From assembly GCA_023105745.1 (NCBI GenBank), contig JALGQZ010000014.1:2761888-2825887 (forward strand): DNA of 64,000 nt, in the 5' to 3' direction. Origin of the DNA: Austropuccinia psidii. Lineage: Eukaryota; Basidiomycota; Pucciniomycetes; Pucciniales; Sphaerophragmiaceae. This document shows positions 10,991 to 23,100 of the stretch, piece after piece. The notes below the pieces were generated by a model. It searched no databases. It was not told where the DNA came from and was given only the letters and a program-made list of their open reading frames with translations. Each line of letters starts with the position of its first letter. The first letter of the stretch is position 1. A program made the position numbers and the translations under genes.

Positions 10991-13310
10991 CCCCACAGAG
11001 GATTCTGAATCAGACTCTATGGGAGATGCCATCAGAGAACAATCTGATGAACAGCAAGACCCAAGAGAAGAATTTCTAGTGTAATACCAAGAGGAAACCC
11101 CACTATAAATCCAGGACATACAGTTGGAAGCAGGCATGCCACAAGAGACTGCCAATAAAACATTTGCGAGCATACACAAGATGCACAGACCTTCCTGGTC
11201 ACACCAGCCAAAATAATGGCATACATACATGGGACAGCCACAAAAATGACTGTTTGCATTGACAATGCTCAACACCCATTGAGCATTGACAGTGGGGCAC
11301 ACTGCTCCATAGTGGCCAGAAATTATCTGGACAACCACTTCCCAAATTGGGAAAAGAAACTCTTGCCAACCAAGGCAAAGAACTTCCAAATTGCTTCAGG
11401 GAAGATGACTTCCATTGGGAAAATTATCAAAGAGATAATTATACCCCACATGAAGGGTAATATCAGACTCAGCCCATATTTTGTAGTGCTTGATGATGCC
11501 CACATCCAAGGGTTCTTACTGGGGACAGATTACCAGAGGATGTATGGTATTGATATTTACAATAGTAAAAACAGGCGCATTACCATTGGTACCAACAAGG
11601 AATAAGAGATTTTCACTTGATATATACCAAATATCTGCCCAGGATCCACTAGAAGAGCTACTGAATGAATTCAGAGAGGGCCAGTCCAGCACTACCCTCA
11701 CCAGTAAACAGAAACTAAGTTTGCTGAAGATGCTGAGGAAGAATAGACCAGCATGTGCCATTGGTGAAGAACCATTAGGCAAAATTAGAGGCCATGATAT
11801 AGAACTATATCTGGATGTGGAAAGACCTTATCCACCCATGCTCAGAAGACCTCCATACCCAGCAAGTATGGAGACTAGGAAGGAAATTGAAAAACACATC
11901 AATGAACTTCTAGACATGGATGTCATCAAAAAGATTGGACACAATGAAATAAGGGAGATCACCACTCCTGTCCTGATCACCTGGCATGATGGCAAATCTA
12001 GACTGTGTGAAGATTTCACAGCTCTGAAAACCTACACAAACGCTGACAGGTACCCTATAGCTAGGATACCTCATCCCCTAGACAAACTGGAAAAATCCAA
12101 ATACATAAAAAAAATGGAGTGTATGAAAGATTTTCACCAAAATTGAGTTGAACAAAACCCCATGAAATTACTCAGAATCATATGCCATATGGGCATATAT
12201 GAGTACACCAGGATGCCATTTGGCATCAAAAATGCACCAGCCCACTTCCAAAGGATGATGGACACAATACTTCAAGAAGAGATATTGGAAGGCTGGATGG
12301 TAGTATATATTGATTAAATCATTATATACTCAGAAAAATGGGAAGGCCATGTGCAGTACATAGACAGAGTGCTAAGTAAATGCACACCCATTAATCTGAA
12401 AATTTCACTTAGTAAGTGCAATTTTGGCCAACAAGCGCTACTAGCTCTAGGACATAAAGTCTCAGGTCTTAGTCTGGCCATAGACCAGATTAAAGTAGCA
12501 GCAGTACTGCTAAAGCCAGTACCATAAAATCAAAGAGATGCAATATTTCCTTGGGTTTGCTAGCTACTACAGAAACCACATCAGAAACCTTGCCCACATT
12601 ACTAGTAGTCTGTGAAGGTTATGTTCAAAACATTTAGTTTCTGGAATTACCAAGGAAAGGAGGGATCCATATGAGAGGATCAAACCTGAACTCACAAATG
12701 CACCTGTGCTCATCTTACCTGACTTTGAACTACCATTCAAGCTATACATAGATGCAGCATGTAGCCAAGGCTTAGGGGCAGCCCTTCACCAGAGACAAAT
12801 TGTGGATGGGGAACCAAGAGAGTGAGTAATATGTTACATCTATAGGCAGCTGAAAGATTCAGAAGCCAGGTATGGGGCAACCCAGACTGAATGTCTATGC
12901 TTAGTCTGGGGTCTAGAGAGACTCCACTATTATTTGGAGGGTGCAGTCTTTGAAGTATACACAAACTGAAAAGCCTTGAAGTCTTTACTGAACATGAAGA
13001 CTACCACTAGACACATTTTGAGGTGGCAAATAGCCATCCAAGAGTATAGGGGCAATATGACCATCATATATAAAGAGGGTAAAAGCCATACAAATGAAGA
13101 TGGCCTTAGAAGATGGCCACTGGATAATGTCAAAAGCAAACCAGCTTATAACACTGAAGTAGAAGCCAAGATCCCTATCCATTTCATGGAAATAAATAGG
13201 AGGAAAACTTCAGATTTTCTGAATGGGCACCAGAAAGTGGTACCCCAAACACTGGAGACACTGATGCAGAAGGAACAGAAACTCCCATACTGGGAATAAG
13301 CTCCTCAGAA
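10991..13310 (+). pseudogene. Protease, reverse transcriptase and RNase H of copy 1a, decayed
   Basis: The protease active site is preserved as [15 protein letters not shown] (near 11285), with the C-terminal block [14 protein letters not shown] follows from about 11640 ([48 protein letters not shown]). The catalytic YIDD motif reads YID then a stop near 12310. RNase H is visible as [19 protein letters not shown] (about 12740) and the region up to the degraded NADGLSRW (here NEDGLRRW). At least eight stops or shifts occur. Order and sequence match copy 1b (45754-47592) in the opposite orientation. Confidence 0.85.
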
Positions 13311-13334
13311 CTGCATAATTAATTCTTCAATGCA

Positions 13335-14876
13335 GTGATGAAGACATATGTCAAACACAAACAGTGTGGAATATTGTTGCAACTCCTTCAACAAAGGAAC
13401 AGGTGCCCAGAACTGGAATCCCAGTTAGAGGAACCCTGGTTAAGGGACTATAAGGATAACAAGTTTTTCCTTATAGATGGCCTTCTCTACCATAGAGAAA
13501 AGCAAGCTAGTGCACTCACCATGGTAGACAGGGACCATATATCCTTGATCCTGGAAGAATGCCATGACTTCCCCTATATGAGACACATGAGTGAGGACAG
13601 AACCAAGGAGAGGGTAGCAATCACAGGTTGGTGGCCCAAATGGAAACAAGAGTTGAGTGAATAAATTAATACTGGAAAAGGATGCGAAAAGGCAAATAGA
13701 AAACATGGGAAGAAGTATGAGTTAATTCAACACATAGAAGAACACATGTACCCATGGGAAACCATCAATATGGACTGGGTTACAGGATTTGTACCAGGAG
13801 GCAAGGAGAACTTCAATGCTTACTTGATAATATTTGATAGGTTCAGAAAAGGTGTGAGGTGCCTGCCATGTCACAAAGAGGATACATCCATGGATACTGT
13901 GCTGTTATTTTGGAATAACATAATATTTACCTGTGGAGTCCCTAAGATTATCATTAGTTATAGGGCCCCAAAATTCACATCAGAATTTCGGACCAACCTC
14001 TATGACATGCTGGGTACTAACCTTGCTTTTTGTACCACTTATCATCCACAAACAGATGGATTAGCTGAAAGGATGATCCAAACCATGGAGGATATCCTTA
14101 GAAGTTTCTGTGCATATGGCATGGAATACAAGGACCATGAAGGATACATCCATGACTGGGTTACCCTTCTGCCAGCAGTCCAACTGGCTTATAATACTAG
14201 CTAGCATTGTACCACATGTAAATCACCTTCACTGGTAGAAAAAGGTTGGAACCCCTACTGCCTGTGGATCACTTGAAGAAGAATCTTCTAACTATCTGCC
14301 CAAATCCAAGGACTTCCATGATATGTGGAAGAAGGCTTGTGACACAGCTGCCAAATGCATACCTGAGGCAAAGGAATATAATAAGTAGAGGTGGAACAAA
14401 TCACACATAGAGCCTGACTTTAAAGAAGGGGACCAAGTGTTAGTGTCTACACTGAACTTTAATAATCTCAAAGGACCTAAGAAAATGAGAGACTCATTTT
14501 TAGGGCCCTTCACTATCATTAAATTGATAGGAAAAAATGCAGTGGAGGTCAAACTCACAGAATAATTTTCTAGGAAACACCCAGTCTTTCCAGTGATTTT
14601 GGTCAAGCCATACTTCCAGACAGAGGAGAATAAATTCCCCTCCAGGAAGGAAAACCCCACCCCACAAGAGATAGTGGAAGTGGAAGACTCCCCTGAAATT
14701 ATCAAGGCCAGGAATATTAGACTGAATGGTAAAGACCAGAGGCAGTACTTGGTCAGATTTAAAACCAGACAGAAGATACAGACAAATGGTTGGCTGAAAA
14801 TTCTATACCAGATGGGAACCTTCATCTAAGGAGATTCAGGGCCTCTAGGAGGACTGAACAGTATCATCAACTATGA
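13335..14876 (+). pseudogene. Integrase and chromodomain of copy 1a, decayed
   Basis: The zinc-binding half is visible ([20 protein letters not shown] at 13550-13610; the later CERC motif is damaged). The core follows with INMDWVTG (first Asp), IISYRAPKF where family members have ISDRDPKF (second Asp lost), and [19 protein letters not shown] (Glu). The C-terminus has [19 protein letters not shown] (GPY/F module) and a chromodomain-like QYLVRF segment, ending at TGA 14874-14876. Stops at 13662, 14202 and 14386 among others inactivate it. Confidence 0.85.
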
Positions 14877-16338
14877 GCCTTTTTTTAGAGGGAGAGTATG
14901 TCAGCCTGTGACTCCAAACCAGAGCACAAGCATGACAGCCAAATACCACAAATCAATGGTATAGGCAAGATACCACAAAAACATGGAGCTGAGCCAAATC
15001 AGCTCAAAAGGTATCAAAAAAACAATGAAAATAACCCCTTTCAAAATGTACAAGTCCCATCATCATAGGACAAAGAATAACAAATTTATTCCTGCTCAAA
15101 GTTGTTGCTGAGCATAAACCTTAATTTTAACCTCTCATCTGAAATACAGAGGAAGAGGCTTAACCCCATCGAATGGGTATTCAAAATGTATCTCTCAGTC
15201 AGGGCTATCCAATGGTACTAGCCAAACTGAGCTAGCACCAGAATTGCAGAGGCTATGACCAAAATAAGGTTAAATGAGGGTGATCAAAATATTCACCTCC
15301 CATCTAACTTCTACAGTTTTAGTGTGAGATACCTAAAGTGGGGCTGTTTTAGAAAGAGCACAATCAAGGCTATCTTATTGTGCCATCCGTTTTTCCATAT
15401 CCCATCTAGAACAAACGTTATGGGGAAAACAAGCTCTATACAGCTTTTAAGCAAAACATATATATGTACAAAAAATCTTGTACATGGCATGCCTTTGCCA
15501 TACTTGATGATAACCATATCAAATGAGGTACCATCATGTAGAACACATCCAGGGCTACACAATGAACAGAATTTGAGCTGTATATCTCAAAAAATGGCAA
15601 AGGTATGGCAGTTTTAAGCTCAAAATCCCAGAATCAGATCAATACAGTCTTACTTTGGCATATTCTCCCATAAGTATGATTATGAGGTGTCAAATAGATG
15701 AAGAAGCATGTTTATACTTAAATACCTCATAATTCATCCAATACTGGGGTCCCATACAGGTTCTTTACAGCATTCTACGCGTCATACACGCCAGAAGAGG
15801 GCTATGTGGTCCCCAGATGAAAATTTTCACCCTGCATTGGTGAAAACTGCCCGAATGTGGTTTCAAAACCACATCTGAGCCCAATACAGAGCCTAAAAGC
15901 ACTATGAAAACCACAAGCCAGTAATCTGAAGTGAAAAACTCTTCATTTCCTCTATGTGGATTGTCTAAAGGGCCATTCCACCCCATTTTAGGATAAAAGG
16001 AGGCCTTTTCTCCACCAGAAACGTTTTCCTCATCCTGATCTTGAATTCCTACATAGTATAACTGTCAAAAACAGTTATACTCTTGTATAATAATCAGGTT
16101 ATACTTTAAGTTCTTAAGTATTGTAGTTTGTATTATAGTAATCCAACTGGTAAGACTGCACCCAGGGCTTTCAATAGCGCTCACCACCACTATTTCCCAA
16201 TAGTAAAGCCCTTATTATTCAATTTTGAACTTTTTATTATCCATCATAAGCTTCTTTTAAATTAATTTTACCATTTCACAGTCATTGTTAAAGTTTTAGA
16301 TAGTCTTATTACACCTTCATCATAGACTGAGCCTGACA
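14877..16338 (+). repeat. Polypurine tract and 3' LTR of family-1 copy 1a
   Basis: The polypurine tract TTTTTTAGAGGGAGAGTA (14881-14898) abuts the LTR, which runs 14899-16338 (1440 bp, TGTCAGCCTGTG...GAGCCTGACA). It is the same length as the 1b LTRs but visibly more diverged. 16339-16343 (attag) is the right target-site copy. It is inserted in the ORF1/intron-2 boundary of copy 1c. Confidence 0.85.
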
Positions 16339-16651
16339 ATTAGGGTATTTACCTTTGACTGTGCCTTGTACAAATTTTTTGTCAGCTTATTTAGGGAATT
16401 TTCCTTTAGGGGTCACAACTGGGTTAATTAAAGTAATTTTCCCTGTAAAAATCTTCAAGGTTGGTTTACCTTGTATGGTTACAGGGTTTTTTGCTTTTCT
16501 AGTCCTCTGAGTGGCAATTGGCGTCCACTTTTTCTTGATATGAGGCTTTCAATGTGCCTCTTCCCTTTTCCCTTCCGCACTTCTGGGTCTGAGGGTGTCA
16601 CTGGTGTATTTCCATGTGACTGGTTTTTAAGTGGTATGAAATTTTCTTCCA
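16339..16651 (-). pseudogene. ORF1 exon 2 remnant of family-1 copy 1c
   Basis: On the minus strand this reads ATGGAAGAAAATTTC from 16652, then a region matching ORF1 exon 2 of copies 1a and 1b (NTPVTPSDPE, then GKGKRHIESLI) and the donor region CAAAG|GTAAATACCCTAA, where copy 1a interrupts it. The acceptor is mutated from TTCAG|TGG to TTCAATGG, which happens to create a genomic ATG. The rest of 1c gag-pol lies outside the window, beyond 1a. Confidence 0.65.
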
Positions 16652-17204
16652 TTGAAACAGAGGATGAGGTCTCATGTGAGTTAAAACTTCTTGCACTTGT
16701 ATTTGCACCTCCAAGAATGGCCTCTGGTACAATATATGTCTATTTAATTCCTTTTTAGTATGATGTATAATGGAGATTATCAATTACATTTCAAAAATAG
16801 TTTTGTATCCCAATGTATCACAGATTAACTTGAAATTAACAAGTATTATCTTGAAAGTGGTTCTGTAATGAACAATTGAAATTATCAATATTTCCAACCA
16901 TGCCTCTTACACTTTGAATTAAAGTACAGGGGTCTTCTCTTTATGTGAAAATAATAATTTACAGGGGTCTTAGTGTTTTGATATAAAGAACACACTCAAT
17001 TTTTCCAGTAGCTAAATTATAATTCAACCACATCAAAAATTCATGTCAAAAAATAGTGGTATTAATTCTATACCACTGGGATAAATAACAATATATTATA
17101 TTTACACTAAAAATAGTAATATTGAAAGAAAATATAAAATAAAAATAAGAAATTAATCACTTTTTATGCCAAAAAAAATCAAAAAACATGACCAGGCCAC
17201 AAGA
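16652..17204 (-). other. Leader and primer-binding site of copy 1c
   Basis: Non-coding, AT-rich leader matching 49909-50502 of copy 1b. The primer-binding-site region next to the LTR is degraded (TGGCCTGGTCATG near 17185-17198). The intron-1 donor has decayed to AAAA|GTGATT. Confidence 0.6.
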
Positions 17205-18527
17205 TATCAGGCTGAGGCTATGATGAAGTTATAATAAAGGTATTTAAAGCTATAACTATTACTGAAAAAGGCAGTTATAAATTCATAATTGTTTGAAAAT
17301 AAAGTGTAAGGGATCTAGTATAGAGGAATAGAGGTGGTGAGCACTATGGAAAGCTCTTGGTTCAGTTTTACAAATTGGAATATTATGATCAAGACTACAA
17401 AAGTTAAAATTGGAAGAACTCCAAGAGCATAACTGTTTTTGACAGTTTTGCTACATATTAATTCAAGAGAAGGATGAGGATTTCTCTTTTGCACAGAGGA
17501 AGGTCCCTTTTTATCCTGAAAATGGGTGAAAAGGTTGTCTAGAACTTTTTATGTAGGAATACTGAATATTTTTCACTTTCAAGGACTGGATTGTGGTGCT
17601 TACCATGCCTTTATAGCCTTTATTGGGCTCAGATGTGTTTTTGAAACCACATCTGGACAGTTTTCACCAATGCAGGGTGAAAACTTTCATTTGGGGACCA
17701 CACAGCCCTCTTATAATGTGTATGATGAATATAATTCTGTACAGAAAGTGTATAGGGACCACATATTGACAACACTATGAGGTATTGAAGGATAAGAAAG
17801 CTCGTTTGTATATTTGGAACCTCATATCCAAGAATATGGAAGCATATTGCACAGTAAAGGTGTATTGGACCAACTGTGGGATTTTAAACTCAAAAATGCT
17901 ATATGACTTTCAGTTTGCAAGATATTGAGCTCAAAGTTGATTAATTTTATGGCCCTAACTGAGGTCTACACAATGATATATTATTTAATATGGCAAAGCT
18001 ATACCATTTTTAATTTCCATTATTAAGATATGGAGTTTTCTCAAATCCTGTATGGAATCTGTTTTATCCATAACTTTTGTTCTAGATGAGTTATGGAAAA
18101 TTAATGGCACAGTCAGATAGCCCTGATTGTTCTCTTTCCAAAGTGAACCCACTTTAAGTATATAAAGATAAAACTTTAGAAGGCAGATGAGAGGTGGATA
18201 TTTATTCACCCTAATTTGGCTTTAGTTTGACCATAACTCCTCTAGTTTTGATGATAGAGAAGCTTGGCTAGTATTATTGGATAGCCCTTACTGAGAGATC
18301 ATCCAATGTTTTCTGCCCCTTTCTCTGCATTTTAGATGAGAGGTGAAAATTAAGGTTTATTCTCATCAATTTCTTTGTGCCTGAATAAGTTTGGTTTTCT
18401 TTTTGCTTTTGCTACCTTTTGAGCTGTTTAGGCTCAGCTCCATGTTTTGGCAGTATTTTACTCTGCCATTAATTCATGGTGTTTTGGCTGTCTTGCTTGT
18501 TCTCTGGGTTTGAGTTGCAGGCTGACA
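17205..18527 (-). repeat. 5' LTR of family-1 copy 1c
   Basis: About 1.32 kb of LTR-1 sequence, starting TATCAGGCTGAGG on the plus strand (first G mutated) and ending GTTGCAGGCTGACA. It is the most diverged LTR-1 here and about 115 bp shorter than the 1440-bp form. It retains the LTR-1 palindrome (near 17633-17660). Confidence 0.8.
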
Positions 18528-18540
18528 CTAATTGCCAATT

Positions 18541-18640
18541 TGAAAATGCAACTTTATATTTCATAATATAAATTAAATAGAAATTCAATTTGAAAATGCA
18601 ACTTTATATATCATAATATAAATTAAATAGAAATTCAATT
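18541..18640. repeat. Two-copy 50-bp tandem repeat
   Basis: 18541-18590 and 18591-18640 are identical except for one T/A difference (TTATATTTC versus TTATATATC). It directly follows the outer end of the 1c LTR. It is a recent small tandem duplication in AT-rich DNA. Confidence 0.85.
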
Positions 18641-21600
18641 TAAAATGGATCTTATACCTGCACTGAAAAGAGATCAATTCAGCTTTCAGGGTTCTCTTGA
18701 TAATATTCAATAAACTCATCAATGATACTAAGCTCAAGAAAGAGCTCTAAGATATCACTCTTCAAAAGAAAAAGAAGGTATATTTGTATAAAATAATTGC
18801 TTTTATTTTTTAAGGATAGATTTATTCTGTGGAGCTTTTATTAATCATCCACTTTTTAACATATCTAAATATATAATAAGACCCCTTGAGCTATGGTGAG
18901 AAAACTCTATTTTTCCTTTGTTTCTTTTATTGTAGCAGGATGACAAGGCATTTTTTTTATTCGTTGAGAATTGAATCACTAGCTTCACTCCCAAATGTAA
19001 CTAATTCAGTAAAAAAGGTAATATCAACTCTTTGACATTTAAGTAGGATCTATTATACTTTATTGGATAATTAATATTATCAAATATTCCATTGATCTTC
19101 TCTTAGTGGAGGCCAGCTGACTACATTAATGGAGGCATAAAATCTTTTTACCCAGAAATTATGCATTTAAAAAAGAAATGTTGAAAGAAATCAAATCCCA
19201 TTTATTTTCTCTATATTAATCTAAATAAAGGGATAAATGTCAGCTTTTGAAAAAAAATTTCTGAAGGAATATTGGATTATTTGTAAGAAATAAAGGCGAA
19301 TCCTTTATTGATAGCATGTAAGTAGGTTTTGATAATGGTTTAGAACTGAAGTATTTCATAAATCTAAGTAGCGAAAATTTCATTCATGGTTTATAATTGG
19401 TAGGAGCTAGGTGAAATTAATTGTGGCATGATAATGTTTGTTTTGGATCATATGCAGATTTTACCTTAGGACTCAATTATTCGGCTTATTTATTGAGATT
19501 ATGTATTTCATTTGTCATGGGATCTATTGATCATTCTATAAATTGAGTTAGATAAAAGCTGTGGATAGAATCTTCATTATACAGAAGGAAAAGAAAGACT
19601 AAAGAATTGATTTTTTTTCATTTTGTTTGGAATATTTGTAGATTAACAACTATCAAATAGACCCTAATTTTTTTATCTGAACATGATATATCCCAGCATC
19701 ATTTGGCTTATTGATCCAGTAAAAAGGGGAATAAGTAAGAATAAGCTTAAATAAGGATTATTCATTCACTAATTACCGATGATAGGTATTCTGAGTACCT
19801 AAAAAAAGGTAGAAGAAAGTCAGAAGAGAGTGTCAGATAAAAATAAATGTTTGTTTTCAAATAAAATTTGAGAAATGAGGATGAATGCATTTAATAGCAA
19901 ATTTAGCACTTCCTCCCGGCTACGGTTCCTTAATAATCCATTTCTCAAAAATGGAAGAAATAATAAAAATTGTACTTACAGAAGTGTCATTCCTTCCAAA
20001 AAATATAGAATTAAAGAGGGATAGAGGAGAGATAATAAAGAATTAATATCTGAAAGAAAATTCCAATTATTTTTAATGATTATGAATCTATCTATTTTGA
20101 TACATCCCAAACAGACTTGACCAAATTATTATTGAAACAATGAAAAAATAGAGATTATCAAAACAAAAAAATAAAATATGCACAAAAGCAAAATGAATTC
20201 TGGTTTTCAAATATGATTTGAGAAACACCAATGAAGGGATGGAGAAAATAAGCTCACAAAAATGTATAACTGCATATAAGATACAATAATTATCTAAGTA
20301 AGAGAGATTAGGTCAAAATGTCAATTTGGTCAAAATGTAGATTGAGAAAAACTTTATTCTTTGCAAATATTATAGTTTTAAAAAAGAGAGATAGATTATC
20401 AGTGATGAATGAAGAGGATTTCACGAAAAACTGATGATAATTTCACACAATGTTAAATAGATTTATTCTCATAGAGCCCAAATAATTTAGTTTTGAATTA
20501 ATATATAGTAATTTATCAACAATAGGAAAAAAGAAAACAAAAAAAGAGGGTCAAAAGGAATATTTAGCTTTTTTTCACATAGGAATTCAGAAACAAATAT
20601 AAAGGGAGGAAAATGAATGAGTTAAGCTTAAAATTTATCTCTGAATGTTAGCTTCATTTAATATATAAGTAATAGAGACTACTCGCAAATGGGAGAGCTG
20701 ACAAAATGTGCCCTCAAAACATTATGAGTTTTCTCCCCAAATTATATTTTCTGAAGAAGATGGATAGACAAGATATGGCTAAATAAGAGGATTCTCAAAA
20801 TTGTGGCCAGAATAGATTCTCTCAATCAAGATAAAGAATATTTGAGGTTATTATTTATTACCCAAAAAAATAAGAATTACTGGAGATATTTTAAATTGAC
20901 CCTCTCCCATATTATATTATAAATCCTTTTTTCAACCAAAGTTAAATTTTATCATTCAATTTTAGGAGATATTCAAGCTTTTCTTAGTAATATTCTATTT
21001 CAATTATTGGATATATGATAAATATTCAAAAATTTGAAATATAAAAAAGAAATAAGTGCGAACTATTGATTATCCTCATAATTCCCTCTAGGCTATATTC
21101 ACAGAATCCTGAACTTACCGCAACTGATATCAAGTCAAAACATAATTATTTTCTTTCAATGAAACATCTTTATCCCCCTAATACCTCTAATATTTTTAAA
21201 TCTGAGATCTGAATTCTTCAACATTCATTTATGAAGTCATTTTATTCTCCTGAAATATGGCTTTATATTATATTTTTTCTTCCTCAAGTAAATATTAAAG
21301 TATTTTAGAATTTTAATTATGACTTTATTCCAGAAATTTTTCTCCTTTCTCCCCCTTCAATTGAAGTTTCCCCAATTCCATAAATTCATTGGGGTATTTA
21401 TCTCATATTAAAGTATCTTTTGAATCACATGAAGTAGATCTATATGAAGAAGTATTTGAAGTAAAACAAACCTTGCTGATGAGTACCTAATGATTGATAA
21501 TAGGCTTTTTATAATGGGTAATGTAATATTTTCCATGAAAAACTCATAATATTAAATTTTTTTATTGATATAATCTAACTTGTTTTTTGAATTGATGATT

Positions 21601-21900
21601 TCTATATTCCGCTATATCTCTTGTTATTTGCCATGGTATATTTGGATCTATGAACAGAGAGATGATTCCAATTAATATAAATAGTTCTTGAATATTAATA
21701 TTAATTTGAGCTCTCAACATATCATATTATTGTTGCAGCTTCCTTACAGATAAATTTAATACACAGAGATTCTTTTTTTCCACAAAAATTCTATTCAAAA
21801 CCACTTTCTTTAGCTCAGAATAATTCAACATATATTGGTGGGTTTAGTTCCTCCAATTGGATCAAATTTTCATTATTGGTGTTGAATTATTGATTTTCAC
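18641..21900. other. AT-rich DNA with no recognisable gene
   Basis: About 3.3 kb with no reading frame over 60 codons and no recognised protein motif. Loosely similar stretches recur at about 19855, 20205 and 20575 (variants of GTTTTCAAATATGATTTGAGAAA followed by GA-rich sequence), suggesting an old, decayed repeat. Some of it may be the lost pol part of copy 4a, but I could find no RT motif. Confidence 0.5.
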
Positions 21901-22249
21901 TTATTCCTTCAATTTTTTCTTCCTCATGCATACTGAATTAATTTAAATTACTGAATAATTGACCATTTAGTTTTATTTTATTCTCTTTGTGGTATTAAGC
22001 TTCATCTTCAGTGGTATTAAAATTCTTCTAATTTGATGTATGATCCTCAAGGCTTGGATGAACTTGGGAATTGAACATTTGATTAGTTTCTTGTTGAATT
22101 TAGTTAGTATAAGAGGAATATAAATCTATTTGTTGATACCTTTGATTTTGGCGTTCAACAGGAAAATCCTCCTTAAAGTTTTCTTGAATATTCTTCTTTT
22201 GGAACTTATTGAACAATTTTTAGGTAAATTTGATTGGAAAACACGATTT

Positions 22250-23100
22250 CACTCTCAACAACTCCACTGGTGAATACTATGCTTTGGTTTTGAAAATATA
22301 GCTTCTACAAATGGTTTTTAGAATTTAGAAACAGAATTTTGTTCCTTATTAACATGACAACCATTTTTACCACACACAGGTGGGACACAGTTCACTAGCT
22401 GTTTTGGCTTTAAGCCTTTCTTTTGTACCAAATCCACTTTAATTGGAGTAATAGATTTCATGTTGGAGCTATAATTATTCTCATATGTTTGAGGGTAATG
22501 GAGGTGTAAATTATTTATTGTGCTAATTTTCAAAAAATTGCTAATTAGTTAATCTTTGGAATTTTTGACAGGAATTTCTGGTTTTGATTTTTTAGGGACT
22601 TGATTCTCTATTATTCTTGAATTTTCTTGAGGCAGTTTTGAGATATTCTAAAATTTCTTATATTATTTATCTTCCATTCTTCAATTTGGGTAGCATTACA
22701 CAGCTCAATTACCTTTGGTGGGTGTAAATGCCATCGTTTGGTTTCTGGTGAGCATATTGATATTCAAAATCTTTTTCCATCAGGCTCTTTATAGCTCTTA
22801 ATTTGCTAGTCTAATTCCATTGTCTTCTAGGGAAGGTCTTCCAATAACAATGTGGACTGCCCCTCTAGCCACAAAAAAGTGAACTCCCTTTCATCTCCAG
22901 ATGGTGAGATTATAATTGTATTTTTCGCTAAAAAAACAATTGCAGTACTATGTCCTCCTATTTCGCTGAGTTTCATATCCAAACCTTTCATAGCTAATTC
23001 TGCTTTTATTGATTAATTTTCAGGTATGATAATTAATTCAACTCCAGTATCCACTAAAGCCCTGACTGTGTATTCTTTCTGACCCATAAGTATCCCCATG
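22250..23100 (-). pseudogene. Aspartic protease of family-4 copy 4a, decayed
   Basis: The minus-strand peptide VRALVDTGVELIIIPE has the retropepsin active site D-T-G (Asp codon 23051-23049). About 60 residues later GAVHIVIGRPSLEDNGIRLA (near 22870-22805) is the C-terminal hydrophobic-GR block of retropepsins. Downstream is ICSPETKRWHLHPPKVIELC, which corresponds to a block after the protease in copy 4b. The segment after that (22533-22318) has a basic, low-complexity frame with CVPPVCGKNGC, not assigned. Several stops and shifts. Similar to polyproteins I recall from other rust fungi. Confidence 0.65.

Noticed and set aside
18541..18640. CRISPR-like or minisatellite array
   Set aside because: Only two directly adjacent copies with no spacers, in a eukaryotic genome; a simple tandem duplication.
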